From the NCBI GenBank assembly GCA_041672395.1, contig JBAYZS010000071.1, positions 1 to 9,860 on the forward strand: a stretch of 9,860 nucleotides of DNA, written 5' to 3'. Below the pieces are notes generated by a model, which ran no database searches, had not been told where the DNA came from, and saw only the letters and a list, made by a program, of their open reading frames with translations. Position 1 is the first letter of the stretch; the number at the start of each line of letters is the position of its first letter. Shown here in pieces: positions 1 to 6,339 of this stretch. Both the position numbers and the translations under genes were made by a program. Source of the stretch: UBA5287 sp041672395 (GTDB lineage: Bacteria > Bacteroidota > Bacteroidia > Bacteroidales > Dysgonomonadaceae).

Positions 1-1
1 T

Positions 2-1075
2 AAGAGTATTGGCCCTCGTTATTGCCCAAGCATAGAAACAAAAATTGTGACTTTTGCCGAAAAGACTAGTCACCAGTTATTCTTGGAGCCGGAAGGTGAA
101 ACAACCAACGAATATTATCTAAATGGATTCTCCTCCTCCCTACCCTTGCAAACCCAACTAAAAGCTTTGCAACTGGTTCCTGCATTCAAAAATGTACACA
201 TTTTCAGACCTGGTTATGCAATTGAGTACGATTTTTTTGATCCCACTCAACTCACTAATTCACTTGAAACCAAGCATATAAAGAACTTGTTTTTTGCAGG
301 ACAAATCAACGGAACAACCGGTTACGAAGAAGCCGCAGGTCAAGGATTGATTGCCGGAATTAACGCGCATATCAATTGCCATGGAGGCAATCCGTTTGTT
401 TTACATAGAGACGAAGCCTACATTGGCGTTTTAATAGACGATTTGATCACTAAAGGGGTAGACGAACCTTATAGAATGTTTACTTCTCGAGCAGAATACA
501 GAATCCTTCTTCGTCAGGACAATGCCGACGAACGACTAACCAAACGCAGTTACGATTTGGGTCTGGCAACTGCTTCACGACTTGAATTATTTCAAAAGAA
601 AGAAGAAGAAGTGAACAGACTCATCAATTTTGTTTCCAATTATTCTATCAAAGCCGACAAGATAAATCCATTTTTAGAAACAATGGGAACCACCAAACTA
701 AGCAGAGGGGTTAAACTCATTGATCTAATTAATCGTCCGCAATTAGATGTATTATCTATGGCAAATGGCGTATCCGCATTAAAAGAGGAGTTAGATAGCA
801 TAAATGACAGGAAAGAAGAGGTAATTGAGTCGGCTGATATCAAAATAAAATACGATGGTTACATCAAAAGGGAGAAGATTATGGCCGACAAGATAACCCG
901 TTTGGAAGATATCAGAATCAAGGATAAATTCAATTACAAAGAGATCCAGTCATTATCGACCGAGGCGCGTCAAAAGCTCACCAGTATTAACCCTGAAACC
1001 ATCGCTCAAGCAAGTCGTATTCCCGGAGTTTCGCCCAACGACATTTCGGTATTACTCATTCTATTAGGAAGATAA
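2..1075 (+). CDS. mnmG: tRNA uridine-5-carboxymethylaminomethyl(34) synthesis enzyme MnmG, 3' part
   Basis: MnmG (GidA) is an FAD-dependent cytoplasmic enzyme that works with MnmE to install the 5-carboxymethylaminomethyl group on wobble uridine 34 of certain tRNAs. The frame is open to the left edge, so the gene is cut by the window: 357 codons are visible of a family length near 620-630, and roughly 265 N-terminal residues, including the Rossmann FAD/NAD motif, lie outside. Visible landmarks are the GPRYCPSIE motif (Cys codon 23-25, matching the conserved Cys277 of E. coli), the FAD-contacting FAGQINGTTGYEEAAGQG block (about 290-346) and the GidA signature around PYRMFTSRAEYRILLR (467-514). 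The helical C-terminal domain that binds MnmE and tRNA ends in the typical QASRIPGVSPNDISVLLI. A GTG at 47 is internal and not the start. Apt follows after a 54-bp gap holding a parS-like site. Confidence 0.97.
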   Translation, partial: KSIGPRYCPSIETKIVTFAEKTSHQLFLEPEGETTNEYYLNGFSSSLPLQTQLKALQLVPAFKNVHIFRPGYAIEYDFFDPTQLTNSLETKHIKNLFFAGQINGTTGYEEAAGQGLIAGINAHINCHGGNPFVLHRDEAYIGVLIDDLITKGVDEPYRMFTSRAEYRILLRQDNADERLTKRSYDLGLATASRLELFQKKEEEVNRLINFVSNYSIKADKINPFLETMGTTKLSRGVKLIDLINRPQLDVLSMANGVSALKEELDSINDRKEEVIESADIKIKYDGYIKREKIMADKITRLEDIRIKDKFNYKEIQSLSTEARQKLTSINPETIAQASRIPGVSPNDISVLLILLGR

Positions 1076-1083
1076 CTCTCAAA

Positions 1084-1099
1084 TGTTCCACGTGAAACA
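1084..1099. other. parS-like ParB binding site
   Basis: The 16-bp sequence TGTTCCACGTGAAACA lies between mnmG and apt. It fits the widely conserved chromosomal parS consensus TGTTNCACGTGAAACA at every defined position, and with flanking bases forms an 18-bp near palindrome (1083-1100) with one mismatched pair. By established knowledge, parS is the loading site for ParB, which with ParA and SMC organises and segregates the origin region. The intergenic placement next to mnmG (gidA), often origin-linked in bacteria, fits. I infer function from the match alone; parA/parB are not in the window. The palindrome is followed by TTTTAT, so a weak terminator-like role for mnmG transcripts is an alternative or additional reading. 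Confidence 0.8.
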
Positions 1100-1129
1100 T
1101 TTTATAAATAACTAAATATACAATCAAAA

Positions 1130-1660
1130 ATGAGCATCGAATCATTAACAAAAGCAGTTAGAAATATACCCGATTTCCCGATTGAAGGGATACAATTTAA
1201 AGACATTACTCCCCTATTCCAATCTCCAGAACACCTGAAAGAGATGTCCGATATTCTTTACGACAGATTCAAAAATAAAGGCATCACAAAGGTTGTTGGC
1301 ATTGAATCCAGAGGATTTTTTATGGGTCCGGCCGTTGCAATTAGATTAAATGCAGGATTCGTTCCTATCCGTAAAGAAGGAAAATTACCCTATGATATCA
1401 TTGAAGAAAAGTACACAAAAGAGTACGGCGAAGACGTTATTCAAATACACTCCGACTCCCTGTCAAAGGACGATGTTGTGCTTCTTCACGACGATCTATT
1501 GGCCACAGGAGGGACAATGCTGGCAGCTTATAATCTAGTAAAAAAGATAGGTGTAAAGAAAATATATATCAACTTTTTGATCGAATTAGAAGACCTTAAA
1601 GGAAGAGAACTCTTTGATTCAGATGTAGAATTAGACACATTATTGAAATTCGACAAGTAA
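1130..1660 (+). CDS. apt: adenine phosphoribosyltransferase
   Basis: Apt converts adenine and PRPP to AMP and pyrophosphate, the one-step purine salvage reaction in the cytoplasm. The 176-residue product has the usual family length. Recognisable blocks are FPIEGIQFKDITPLF (residues 16-30), GIESRGFFMGPAVA (57-70), the flexible-loop segment RKEGKLP (81-87) and the PRPP-binding motif LLHDDLLATGGT (118-129), with acidic residues Asp121 and Asp122. The position before the DD pair is His instead of the commoner Val; I take this as lineage variation, not damage. The ATG is preceded by an A-rich stretch without a Shine-Dalgarno sequence, as is common in Bacteroidota. UvrC starts 15 bp downstream of the stop, so co-transcription is likely. 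No convincing TAnnTTTG promoter is visible in the gap upstream. Confidence 0.96.
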   Translation: MSIESLTKAVRNIPDFPIEGIQFKDITPLFQSPEHLKEMSDILYDRFKNKGITKVVGIESRGFFMGPAVAIRLNAGFVPIRKEGKLPYDIIEEKYTKEYGEDVIQIHSDSLSKDDVVLLHDDLLATGGTMLAAYNLVKKIGVKKIYINFLIELEDLKGRELFDSDVELDTLLKFDK

Positions 1661-1675
1661 AAATACTGTCTTAAA

Positions 1676-3472
1676 ATGACACAAGAAATACAAGATACAC
1701 TCAAGATTATCCCCGAAAGCCCAGGTTGTTACCAGTTTTTAGACGAAACAGGTAAAGTAATCTATGTTGGGAAGGCAAAAAATCTAAAACGTAGGGTAAC
1801 TTCGTATTTCACAAAAAACCATGATAGTCCCAAAACAAGAATTCTTGTTAGAAATATTCGAAAGATAAAATATATTGTCGTAAACTCCGAAGAGGACACG
1901 CTCCTACTGGAGAATAATCTGATAAAAGAGTTAAAACCACGATATAATGTGCTGTTGAAAGACGATAAAACCTATCCTTCAATAGTTATTAAGAAGGAAT
2001 ATTTTCCAAGAGTATTCCAAACAAGAAGAATTATTAAAGATGGTTCGCGTTATTTTGGTCCTTATACATCTGCATTGTCTGTTAGGGCTATACTTGAAAT
2101 GTTTAGAAAAGTCTATAAATTAAGGACTTGCAATTTGAATCTTACACCCGAAAATATTGCTGCAGGCAAGTTTAAAGTATGTCTGGAATATCATATAAAA
2201 AGATGTAATGGACCTTGCGAAGGCTTGCAATCACTGGAAGAATACAATGAGAATATTGCAGAAATAAATGAGATATTAAAGGGAAATGTTGGTATAATTG
2301 AGAAGCAAGTTAGAGAAAGAATGCAACAATTTGCAGATGATCTGAAGTATGAAGAAGCGCATCAATTGAAAGAAAAGTACCTTCTTATTCAGAGTTTCAG
2401 GGAAAAATCGGAAGTTATAACCAATATCAACTATAATATTGATGTATTTAATATTGTAGAAGATGAAAATGCAGCATACATTAACTATCTTCATGTTGTT
2501 AATGGTGGTATTACTCAGGCTTATACATTCGAATATAAAAAGAAACTCGACGAGTCGAAAGATGAGCTGCTAAGTTTAGGTATAGTAGAAATGCGTCAGC
2601 GATTTGAAAGCAAATCAAAGGAAATTATTGTTCCTTTTATTCCGAATATAACATTAAATGATGTAACATTCACAATACCACAACGTGGTGATAAAAAACA
2701 TCTTCTTGAATTATCAGAAAAGAATGTAAAGCAATATAAGCTGGACAAACTGAAGAGAGCCGAAATGTTAAATCCCGAACAACGTTCTACACGAATTTTA
2801 AAAACCGTAAAAAAGGATTTACAACTTAAAGAATTTCCAGTTCAAATTGAATGTTTTGATAATTCAAATATTCAAGGAACAAATCCGGTTGCATCATGTG
2901 TGGTTTTTAAAAAAGCGAAACCTTCTAAAAAAGACTATCGACATTTCAATATTAAAACCGTTGAGGGGCCCGACGATTACGCATCAATGCGCGAAATTAT
3001 TTTTCGACGCTATTCTCGCGCACTTAACGAAGGCCAAAATTTGCCGCAACTGATTGTAATTGACGGTGGTAAAGGCCAATTAAACGCTGCTGTGGAATCG
3101 CTTCAGAAAATTGACTTGTACGGAAAAATAGCCATTATAGGCATTGCAAAACGGTTAGAGGAAATTTATTTCCCAAATGACCCTGTTCCGCTCTATCTGG
3201 ATAAAAATTCTGAAACTTTAAAATTGATTCAACAGCTACGCGATGAAGCACATCGATTTGGAATTACATTTCATAGAAACAAAAGAAGCAAGTCGCAAAC
3301 AAAATCTGAACTTGATCAAATTAAGGGTATCGGACCGCAAACAAAAAAAACGCTCCTCTCCCACTTCAAAAGTGTGAAAAGAATTAAAGAGGCTGCGCCG
3401 GAAAAAATTATTGAACAAATAGGAAAAAGTAAAGGGCAATTGCTCATTGACTACTTTAAAGAAAACAATTAA
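1676..3472 (+). CDS. uvrC: excinuclease ABC subunit C
   Basis: UvrC is the dual-incision nuclease of nucleotide excision repair; it is recruited by UvrB at the lesion and cuts 3' and then 5' of the damage. The 598-residue product is full length. Domains in order: GIY-YIG nuclease at about 13-95 (Tyr20, IYVG at 29-32, Arg40, Glu79 in LLLENNLIK), a cysteine cluster at 152, 169, 177 and 181, a UVR (UvrB-binding) segment at about 208-243, the RNase H-like C-terminal nuclease with catalytic candidates Asp395 (CFDNSN), Asp463 (VIDGGKGQL) and His526 (RDEAHRFGITFHR), and tandem helix-hairpin-helix motifs at about 545-598 (IKGIGPQTKK). The four cysteines match those reported to hold an iron-sulfur cluster in E. 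coli UvrC. The stop lies 6 bp before dtd. Nothing appears broken. Confidence 0.98.
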   Translation: MTQEIQDTLKIIPESPGCYQFLDETGKVIYVGKAKNLKRRVTSYFTKNHDSPKTRILVRNIRKIKYIVVNSEEDTLLLENNLIKELKPRYNVLLKDDKTYPSIVIKKEYFPRVFQTRRIIKDGSRYFGPYTSALSVRAILEMFRKVYKLRTCNLNLTPENIAAGKFKVCLEYHIKRCNGPCEGLQSLEEYNENIAEINEILKGNVGIIEKQVRERMQQFADDLKYEEAHQLKEKYLLIQSFREKSEVITNINYNIDVFNIVEDENAAYINYLHVVNGGITQAYTFEYKKKLDESKDELLSLGIVEMRQRFESKSKEIIVPFIPNITLNDVTFTIPQRGDKKHLLELSEKNVKQYKLDKLKRAEMLNPEQRSTRILKTVKKDLQLKEFPVQIECFDNSNIQGTNPVASCVVFKKAKPSKKDYRHFNIKTVEGPDDYASMREIIFRRYSRALNEGQNLPQLIVIDGGKGQLNAAVESLQKIDLYGKIAIIGIAKRLEEIYFPNDPVPLYLDKNSETLKLIQQLRDEAHRFGITFHRNKRSKSQTKSELDQIKGIGPQTKKTLLSHFKSVKRIKEAAPEKIIEQIGKSKGQLLIDYFKENN

Positions 3473-3478
3473 ATAAAT

Positions 3479-3934
3479 ATGCGAGTTTTAATTCAGCGCG
3501 TAAGTGAAGCGTCTGTAACAATTGATAAAATTGAAAAAAGTAGAATTGAAAAAGGTTTACTTATCTTTGTCGGAATTGAAAATGAGGATGGAGATGAAGA
3601 TATTGAATATCTATGCAACAAAATCACCAGTCTCCGCATTTTTGATGACGAAAATGGTGTAATGAATAAATCGGTAAAAGAAATTGATGGCGACATCTTG
3701 ATTGTTTCACAATTTACACTGCAAGCTAACACGCGAAAAGGAAATCGTCCTTCATATATAAAAGCGGCAAAACCGGATATTTCAACAACATTGTACGTGA
3801 AATTTATCGAAAAACTTGTTCATACATTTAATAAATCAGTGAAAACAGGCGCGTTTGGCGCGGATATGAAGATTTCATTGATCAACGACGGACCTGTTAC
3901 TATTTGGATCGATTCAAAAAATAAAAACTACTGA
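3479..3934 (+). CDS. dtd: D-aminoacyl-tRNA deacylase
   Basis: DTD hydrolyses D-aminoacyl-tRNAs (and mischarged glycyl-tRNAs), removing wrong-handed amino acids before they reach the ribosome. The 151-residue product has the standard bacterial length and starts with the family's MRVLIQRVSEASVTI. Both active-site signatures are intact: SQFTL at residues 77-81 and the cross-subunit Gly-cisPro motif GPVT at 138-141, which together form the chiral proofreading pocket at the dimer interface. The start is fixed by the family N-terminus. It begins 6 bp after uvrC, and only one base separates its TGA stop from the next ATG, which suggests translational coupling. Confidence 0.97.
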   Translation: MRVLIQRVSEASVTIDKIEKSRIEKGLLIFVGIENEDGDEDIEYLCNKITSLRIFDDENGVMNKSVKEIDGDILIVSQFTLQANTRKGNRPSYIKAAKPDISTTLYVKFIEKLVHTFNKSVKTGAFGADMKISLINDGPVTIWIDSKNKNY

Positions 3935-3935
3935 T

Positions 3936-4268
3936 ATGACGATAAATGAACTGCAAAGTCAAGTCGACAATTGGATAAAAAAATATGGAGTTCGCTATTT
4001 TAGCGAGCTTACAAACATGACTTGCCTTACCGAAGAGGTAGGAGAATTAGCAAGAATCATGGCCAGGAAATATGGTGATCAGTCATTCAAAGAGGGCGAA
4101 AAGAACAAAGATTTGGGAGATGAGATGGCCGATATTTTGTGGGTATTGGTCTGCCTTGCAAATCAAACCGGGGTAGATTTGGAAACAGCAATTCAGAAAA
4201 ATATTGAAAAGAAAACAACAAGGGACTCATCCAGACATTTGAATAACAACAAATTAACATCAAAATAA
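3936..4268 (+). CDS. MazG-like nucleotide pyrophosphohydrolase
   Basis: This is a short, single-domain all-alpha NTP pyrophosphohydrolase of the MazG/dUTPase-like superfamily, 110 residues long, about one MazG half-domain. Such enzymes hydrolyse nucleoside triphosphates (canonical, dUTP/dCTP-like or damaged) to the monophosphate plus pyrophosphate. The metal-binding EExxE...ExxD pattern is present: LTEEVGEL gives Glu33, Glu34 and Glu37, and DLGDEMADILW gives Glu63 and Asp66. The C-terminal 15 residues are polar and probably disordered. The ATG lies one base after the dtd stop, and deoC starts 5 bp after its own stop. Its setting between dtd and deoC suggests house-cleaning of nucleotide pools, but the substrate cannot be read from sequence. 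Confidence 0.9.
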   Translation: MTINELQSQVDNWIKKYGVRYFSELTNMTCLTEEVGELARIMARKYGDQSFKEGEKNKDLGDEMADILWVLVCLANQTGVDLETAIQKNIEKKTTRDSSRHLNNNKLTSK

Positions 4269-4273
4269 ACAAT

Positions 4274-5140
4274 ATGGACACAATTTCAAAATATCAATCA
4301 GCACTGAAAAATCATGCTCTTAAACTAACTGACGAGCAAGTGCAAAAACAGGTATCACAGATTATTAAAGATCATTTTGATGATAATAATAATCAGGAAG
4401 TTTATAAAAAACTTTATTCATGCATTGATCTCACAACACTGAACACGACTGACACACGAGATCAAGTGTGGAAATTTGTTGATAAAGTGAATACTTTTGA
4501 AGGCTCAAACCCTGATATTCAGAATGTTGCGGCCATATGTGTTTATCCAAATTTTGCCCAAACAGTAAAAGAAAATCTTGCAGCAGACGTAAAAATTGCA
4601 TGTGTTGCTGGAGGATTTCCAAGTTCTCAGACATTTACTGAAGTGAAAATTGCTGAAGCTGCATTGGCAGTTGCAGATGGCGCAGATGAAATAGATATCG
4701 TGTTAAATTTGGGTCTGTTTCTGAATGAAGATTATGAAGAGTTATGCGAAGAGATCATGGAAATAAAACAGGCTTGTCATGAGGCTAAACTGAAAATTAT
4801 ACTGGAAACAGGAGCCCTGAAAACATCGGAACTAATTAATAAAGCATCCATTCTTTCTCTATATTCCGGAGCTGATTTCTTGAAAACATCTACCGGTAAG
4901 GTTTACGAAGGAGCAACGCTTGAAGCGGCGTTTGTAATGTGTAAAACTATAAAATCATATTACGAAAAAACCGATAGTAAAGTAGGCTTTAAAGTCTCAG
5001 GAGGCGTTTCAACTGTCGAAGATGCGGTAAATTACTACACGCTTGTAAAAGAGATACTTGGCGAAGAATGGTGTAATAATGAACTGTTTAGAATTGGTAC
5101 TAGCCGTCTGGCTGAAAAACTGTTAGTGGCTATAAAATAA
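4274..5140 (+). CDS. deoC: deoxyribose-phosphate aldolase
   Basis: DeoC is a class I aldolase that splits 2-deoxyribose 5-phosphate into acetaldehyde and glyceraldehyde 3-phosphate, the final step of deoxynucleoside breakdown. In the 288-residue TIM-barrel product I see the Schiff-base lysine Lys204 in DFLKTSTGK, the second active-site lysine Lys240 in GFKVSGGV, Asp141 in DEIDIV (matching Asp102 of E. coli), and the phosphate-site segments SGG (242-244) and IGTSRL near the C-terminus. The N-terminal 45 residues or so are a helical extension beyond the barrel core that is also seen in longer DeoC homologues, including Bacteroidales ones as I recall. It continues the operon: 5 bp from the MazG-like gene and 14 bp to the acetyltransferase gene. 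With apt and the pyrophosphohydrolase it fits a nucleotide salvage and turnover theme. Confidence 0.96.
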   Translation: MDTISKYQSALKNHALKLTDEQVQKQVSQIIKDHFDDNNNQEVYKKLYSCIDLTTLNTTDTRDQVWKFVDKVNTFEGSNPDIQNVAAICVYPNFAQTVKENLAADVKIACVAGGFPSSQTFTEVKIAEAALAVADGADEIDIVLNLGLFLNEDYEELCEEIMEIKQACHEAKLKIILETGALKTSELINKASILSLYSGADFLKTSTGKVYEGATLEAAFVMCKTIKSYYEKTDSKVGFKVSGGVSTVEDAVNYYTLVKEILGEEWCNNELFRIGTSRLAEKLLVAIK

Positions 5141-5154
5141 AATTTATTTCGTTC

Positions 5155-5712
5155 ATGAAAGAGATAGACAAAATTTCAGCCGGGTTGTTTTACAACTCGG
5201 CTGATAAAGAAATTTTAGAAATCATTGGAAAAACAGCGCAACTTTGCTTTGAATACAATCAAATAGCTCCTAATAAAGAAGTGGAACGCTATGCTGTTCT
5301 GCAAAATATTCTTGGAAAAGTGGGTGAAAAAGCGAAGGTTCTCTCCCCTTTTCGATGCGATTTTGGATATAATATTACCGTTGGTGACAATTTTTTCGCA
5401 AATGTCAATCTTGTGATTCTGGATGCTGCAAAAGTGACCTTAGGAAACAATATATTTATTGGACCCAATGTTGGTATTTATACTCCAAATCATTCATTTA
5501 ACAGAATTGAAAGAGCAAAAGGGCAAGAAAAATCTTTTCCTATAACAATTGGTAATGATGTTTGGATTGGCGGAAACGTCGTAATTTTGCCGGGAGTAAC
5601 AATCGGCAATAACGTGATAATTGGGGCGGGTAGTGTGGTCACGACCGATATTCCTGATAATTGTGTGGTTGTTGGTAATCCTGCTCGCATTATTCGAATG
5701 CTTGAAGAATAA
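5155..5712 (+). CDS. Maa/LacA-type sugar O-acetyltransferase
   Basis: This predicted acyltransferase moves an acetyl group from acetyl-CoA to a sugar hydroxyl. It belongs to the left-handed beta-helix (hexapeptide repeat) family that includes maltose acetyltransferase Maa, galactoside acetyltransferase LacA and NodL. The 185 residues comprise an N-terminal maltose-acetyltransferase-type helical region (about 6-58, GLFYNSADKEI) and then hexapeptide repeats from about 70 to 178. The catalytic His is His113 in YTPNHSF; Asn84 and Asp90 in the FANVNLVILD segment line up with the LacA substrate-site region. PITIGNDVWIGGNVVILPGVTIGNNVIIGAGSVV-type repeats close the helix, ending in the usual VGNPARIIR. 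It is the last gene of the run. The acceptor sugar is unknown, and the name Maa would go beyond the evidence. Confidence 0.93.
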   Translation: MKEIDKISAGLFYNSADKEILEIIGKTAQLCFEYNQIAPNKEVERYAVLQNILGKVGEKAKVLSPFRCDFGYNITVGDNFFANVNLVILDAAKVTLGNNIFIGPNVGIYTPNHSFNRIERAKGQEKSFPITIGNDVWIGGNVVILPGVTIGNNVIIGAGSVVTTDIPDNCVVVGNPARIIRMLEE

Positions 5713-5857
5713 AAGATAAAACAACAACTGATTATTATACTTGTAACGTACATATATTAATTTGATTCGTCATCATAGTCTTGTTTTAAATTTTAATTTT
5801 ATGTAAACCTTTTTCGGAACAAAACTCTTTCTGTTTTAACATTAATTAATCATAACC

Positions 5858-5923
5858 TTTATCACACGATGGTCTCACCCTCCTCTCACGATGGTCTCAC
5901 TATGGTCTCACGATATTTCCACC
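5858..5923. repeat. degenerate 11-bp tandem repeat
   Basis: Six successive 11-bp units start at 5858, 5869, 5880, 5891, 5902 and 5913. The core ATGGTCTCAC is identical in the units at 5869, 5891 and 5902. The unit at 5880 keeps 8 of 11 positions, and the outer units at 5858 and 5913 keep about 7 of 11 against their closest core unit. The period is close to one helical turn, so all copies would face the same side of the DNA. Whether this is a protein-binding array or simply a decaying microsatellite cannot be decided from one sequence. Confidence 0.75.
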
Positions 5924-5936
5924 TTCTTCTCTCATG

Positions 5937-6067
5937 TTTTTTAACATTATTTTTAAATTATTCTCACCTCCTTTTTCCCATCCTTTAATCTTCAATTCAT
6001 TCTCCTTTCATCATTGCTCCACCCTCTTAAAATCTTTAATTCACTCTCCTTTCCTCATCGCTCCACC
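5937..6067 (+). terminator. possible Rho-dependent termination zone
   Basis: From 5941 to 6070 the + strand contains 43 C and only 2 G (at 6016 and 6060), and 5937-6015 is free of G. A C-rich, G-poor and therefore unstructured transcript following an operon is what Rho loading sites look like, and no intrinsic terminator is visible after the acetyltransferase gene. This is inference from composition alone; the bias might instead come from repeat expansion of a pyrimidine-rich unit. Confidence 0.3.
5987..6067. repeat. 37-bp imperfect direct repeat, period 44 bp
   Basis: Copies lie at 5987-6023 and 6031-6067 and agree at 33 of 37 positions; mismatches are at repeat positions 7, 14, 24 and 29. 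Weaker similarity extends about 9 bp upstream of each copy, so the duplicated unit may have been the full 44 bp. All four differences are substitutions, with no gaps, which suggests an old tandem duplication. Both copies are pyrimidine-rich on the + strand and have no inverted symmetry, unlike a CRISPR repeat; there are only two of them and the spacer is 7 bp. Confidence 0.85.
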
Positions 6068-6176
6068 ATCAATGAATTTCATCGAATTCTAAGATCTATT
6101 AAAAATAAAATGCAGCAAGCAATTCTTTTAAATGTAAATACGACTACGATAATCTTCTCAATATTTTATTAATATC

Positions 6177-6193
6177 TATTTATTAAATAAATA
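6177..6193. promoter_or_regulatory. 17-bp AT palindrome, possible operator
   Basis: Two perfect 8-bp arms (TATTTATT and AATAAATA) flank a single central A and end 4 bp before the candidate -7 element of the beta-galactosidase promoter, where a regulator could block or assist RNA polymerase. The site is made only of A and T within very AT-rich DNA, so chance symmetry is a real possibility. Confidence 0.25.
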
Positions 6194-6197
6194 TTTG

Positions 6198-6205
6198 TAT
6201 TTTTG
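6198..6205 (+). promoter_or_regulatory. candidate -7 promoter element for the beta-galactosidase gene
   Basis: TATTTTTG fits the Bacteroidota sigma-70-type -7 consensus TAnnTTTG and is followed by CA, as is common in strong promoters of the group. I see no good TTTG -33 element at the usual distance, so activity may depend on an activator. Transcription would start near 6210-6213, giving an untranslated leader of about 125 nt before the gene at 6336. Confidence 0.55.
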
Positions 6206-6267
6206 CATACATCTATACAGATATTTAATAATTAAACAACTTATTTACTTCACCTATATCAAGAAGT

Positions 6268-6339
6268 ATGAACACTTTCTTTGACTATCAACTTATTAAA
6301 CAATTCAATAATCAGGAATATTTAAACCCAAAGATATGA
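6268..6339 (+). CDS. possible 23-residue leader peptide overlapping the beta-galactosidase start
   Basis: An ATG at 6268 opens a 23-codon frame rich in Asn, Gln, Phe and Tyr. It ends in TGA at 6337-6339, so its stop overlaps the next gene's start as ATGA. It sits inside the predicted 5' leader, about 57 nt after the likely transcription start, and is preceded by AAGAAG, a partial Shine-Dalgarno match. The arrangement would allow translational coupling with, or attenuation of, the beta-galactosidase. I do not recognise the peptide; an ORF this short with an ATGA junction can arise by chance, so it is offered as a candidate only. Confidence 0.3.
   Translation: MNTFFDYQLIKQFNNQEYLNPKI

Larger units (their letters stand above)
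5713..6176. other. repeat-rich intergenic region without genes
   Basis: This gap between the housekeeping run and the beta-galactosidase promoter contains no credible protein gene or tRNA on either strand. The first 145 bp are plain AT-rich DNA with no intrinsic terminator hairpin that I can find. It then holds an 11-bp tandem repeat, a 37-bp direct repeat and a long G-poor stretch, each listed separately. The reverse strand of the repeat zone offers only very short ATG-to-stop runs (about 3-11 codons), so coding there is unlikely. Confidence 0.8.

Noticed and set aside
640..843. Reverse-strand open frame inside mnmG
   Set aside because: It lies entirely opposite a well-supported conserved gene and its translation resembles no family; the other reverse-strand frames within uvrC, dtd, deoC and the GH2 gene were dropped for the same reason.
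5135..5149. AT-only inverted repeat at the deoC/acetyltransferase junction
   Set aside because: Seven-base arms of only A and T overlap the deoC stop; the stem would be weak, there is no T-run, and the short gene spacing argues against termination there.
5490..5753. Reverse-strand frame over the acetyltransferase 3' end
   Set aside because: It mirrors the regular hexapeptide repeats of the + strand gene, which keep antisense frames open; it has no family resemblance of its own.
5987..6067. CRISPR-like repeat pair
   Set aside because: There are only two imperfect copies with a 7-bp gap, no dyad symmetry and no cas genes.
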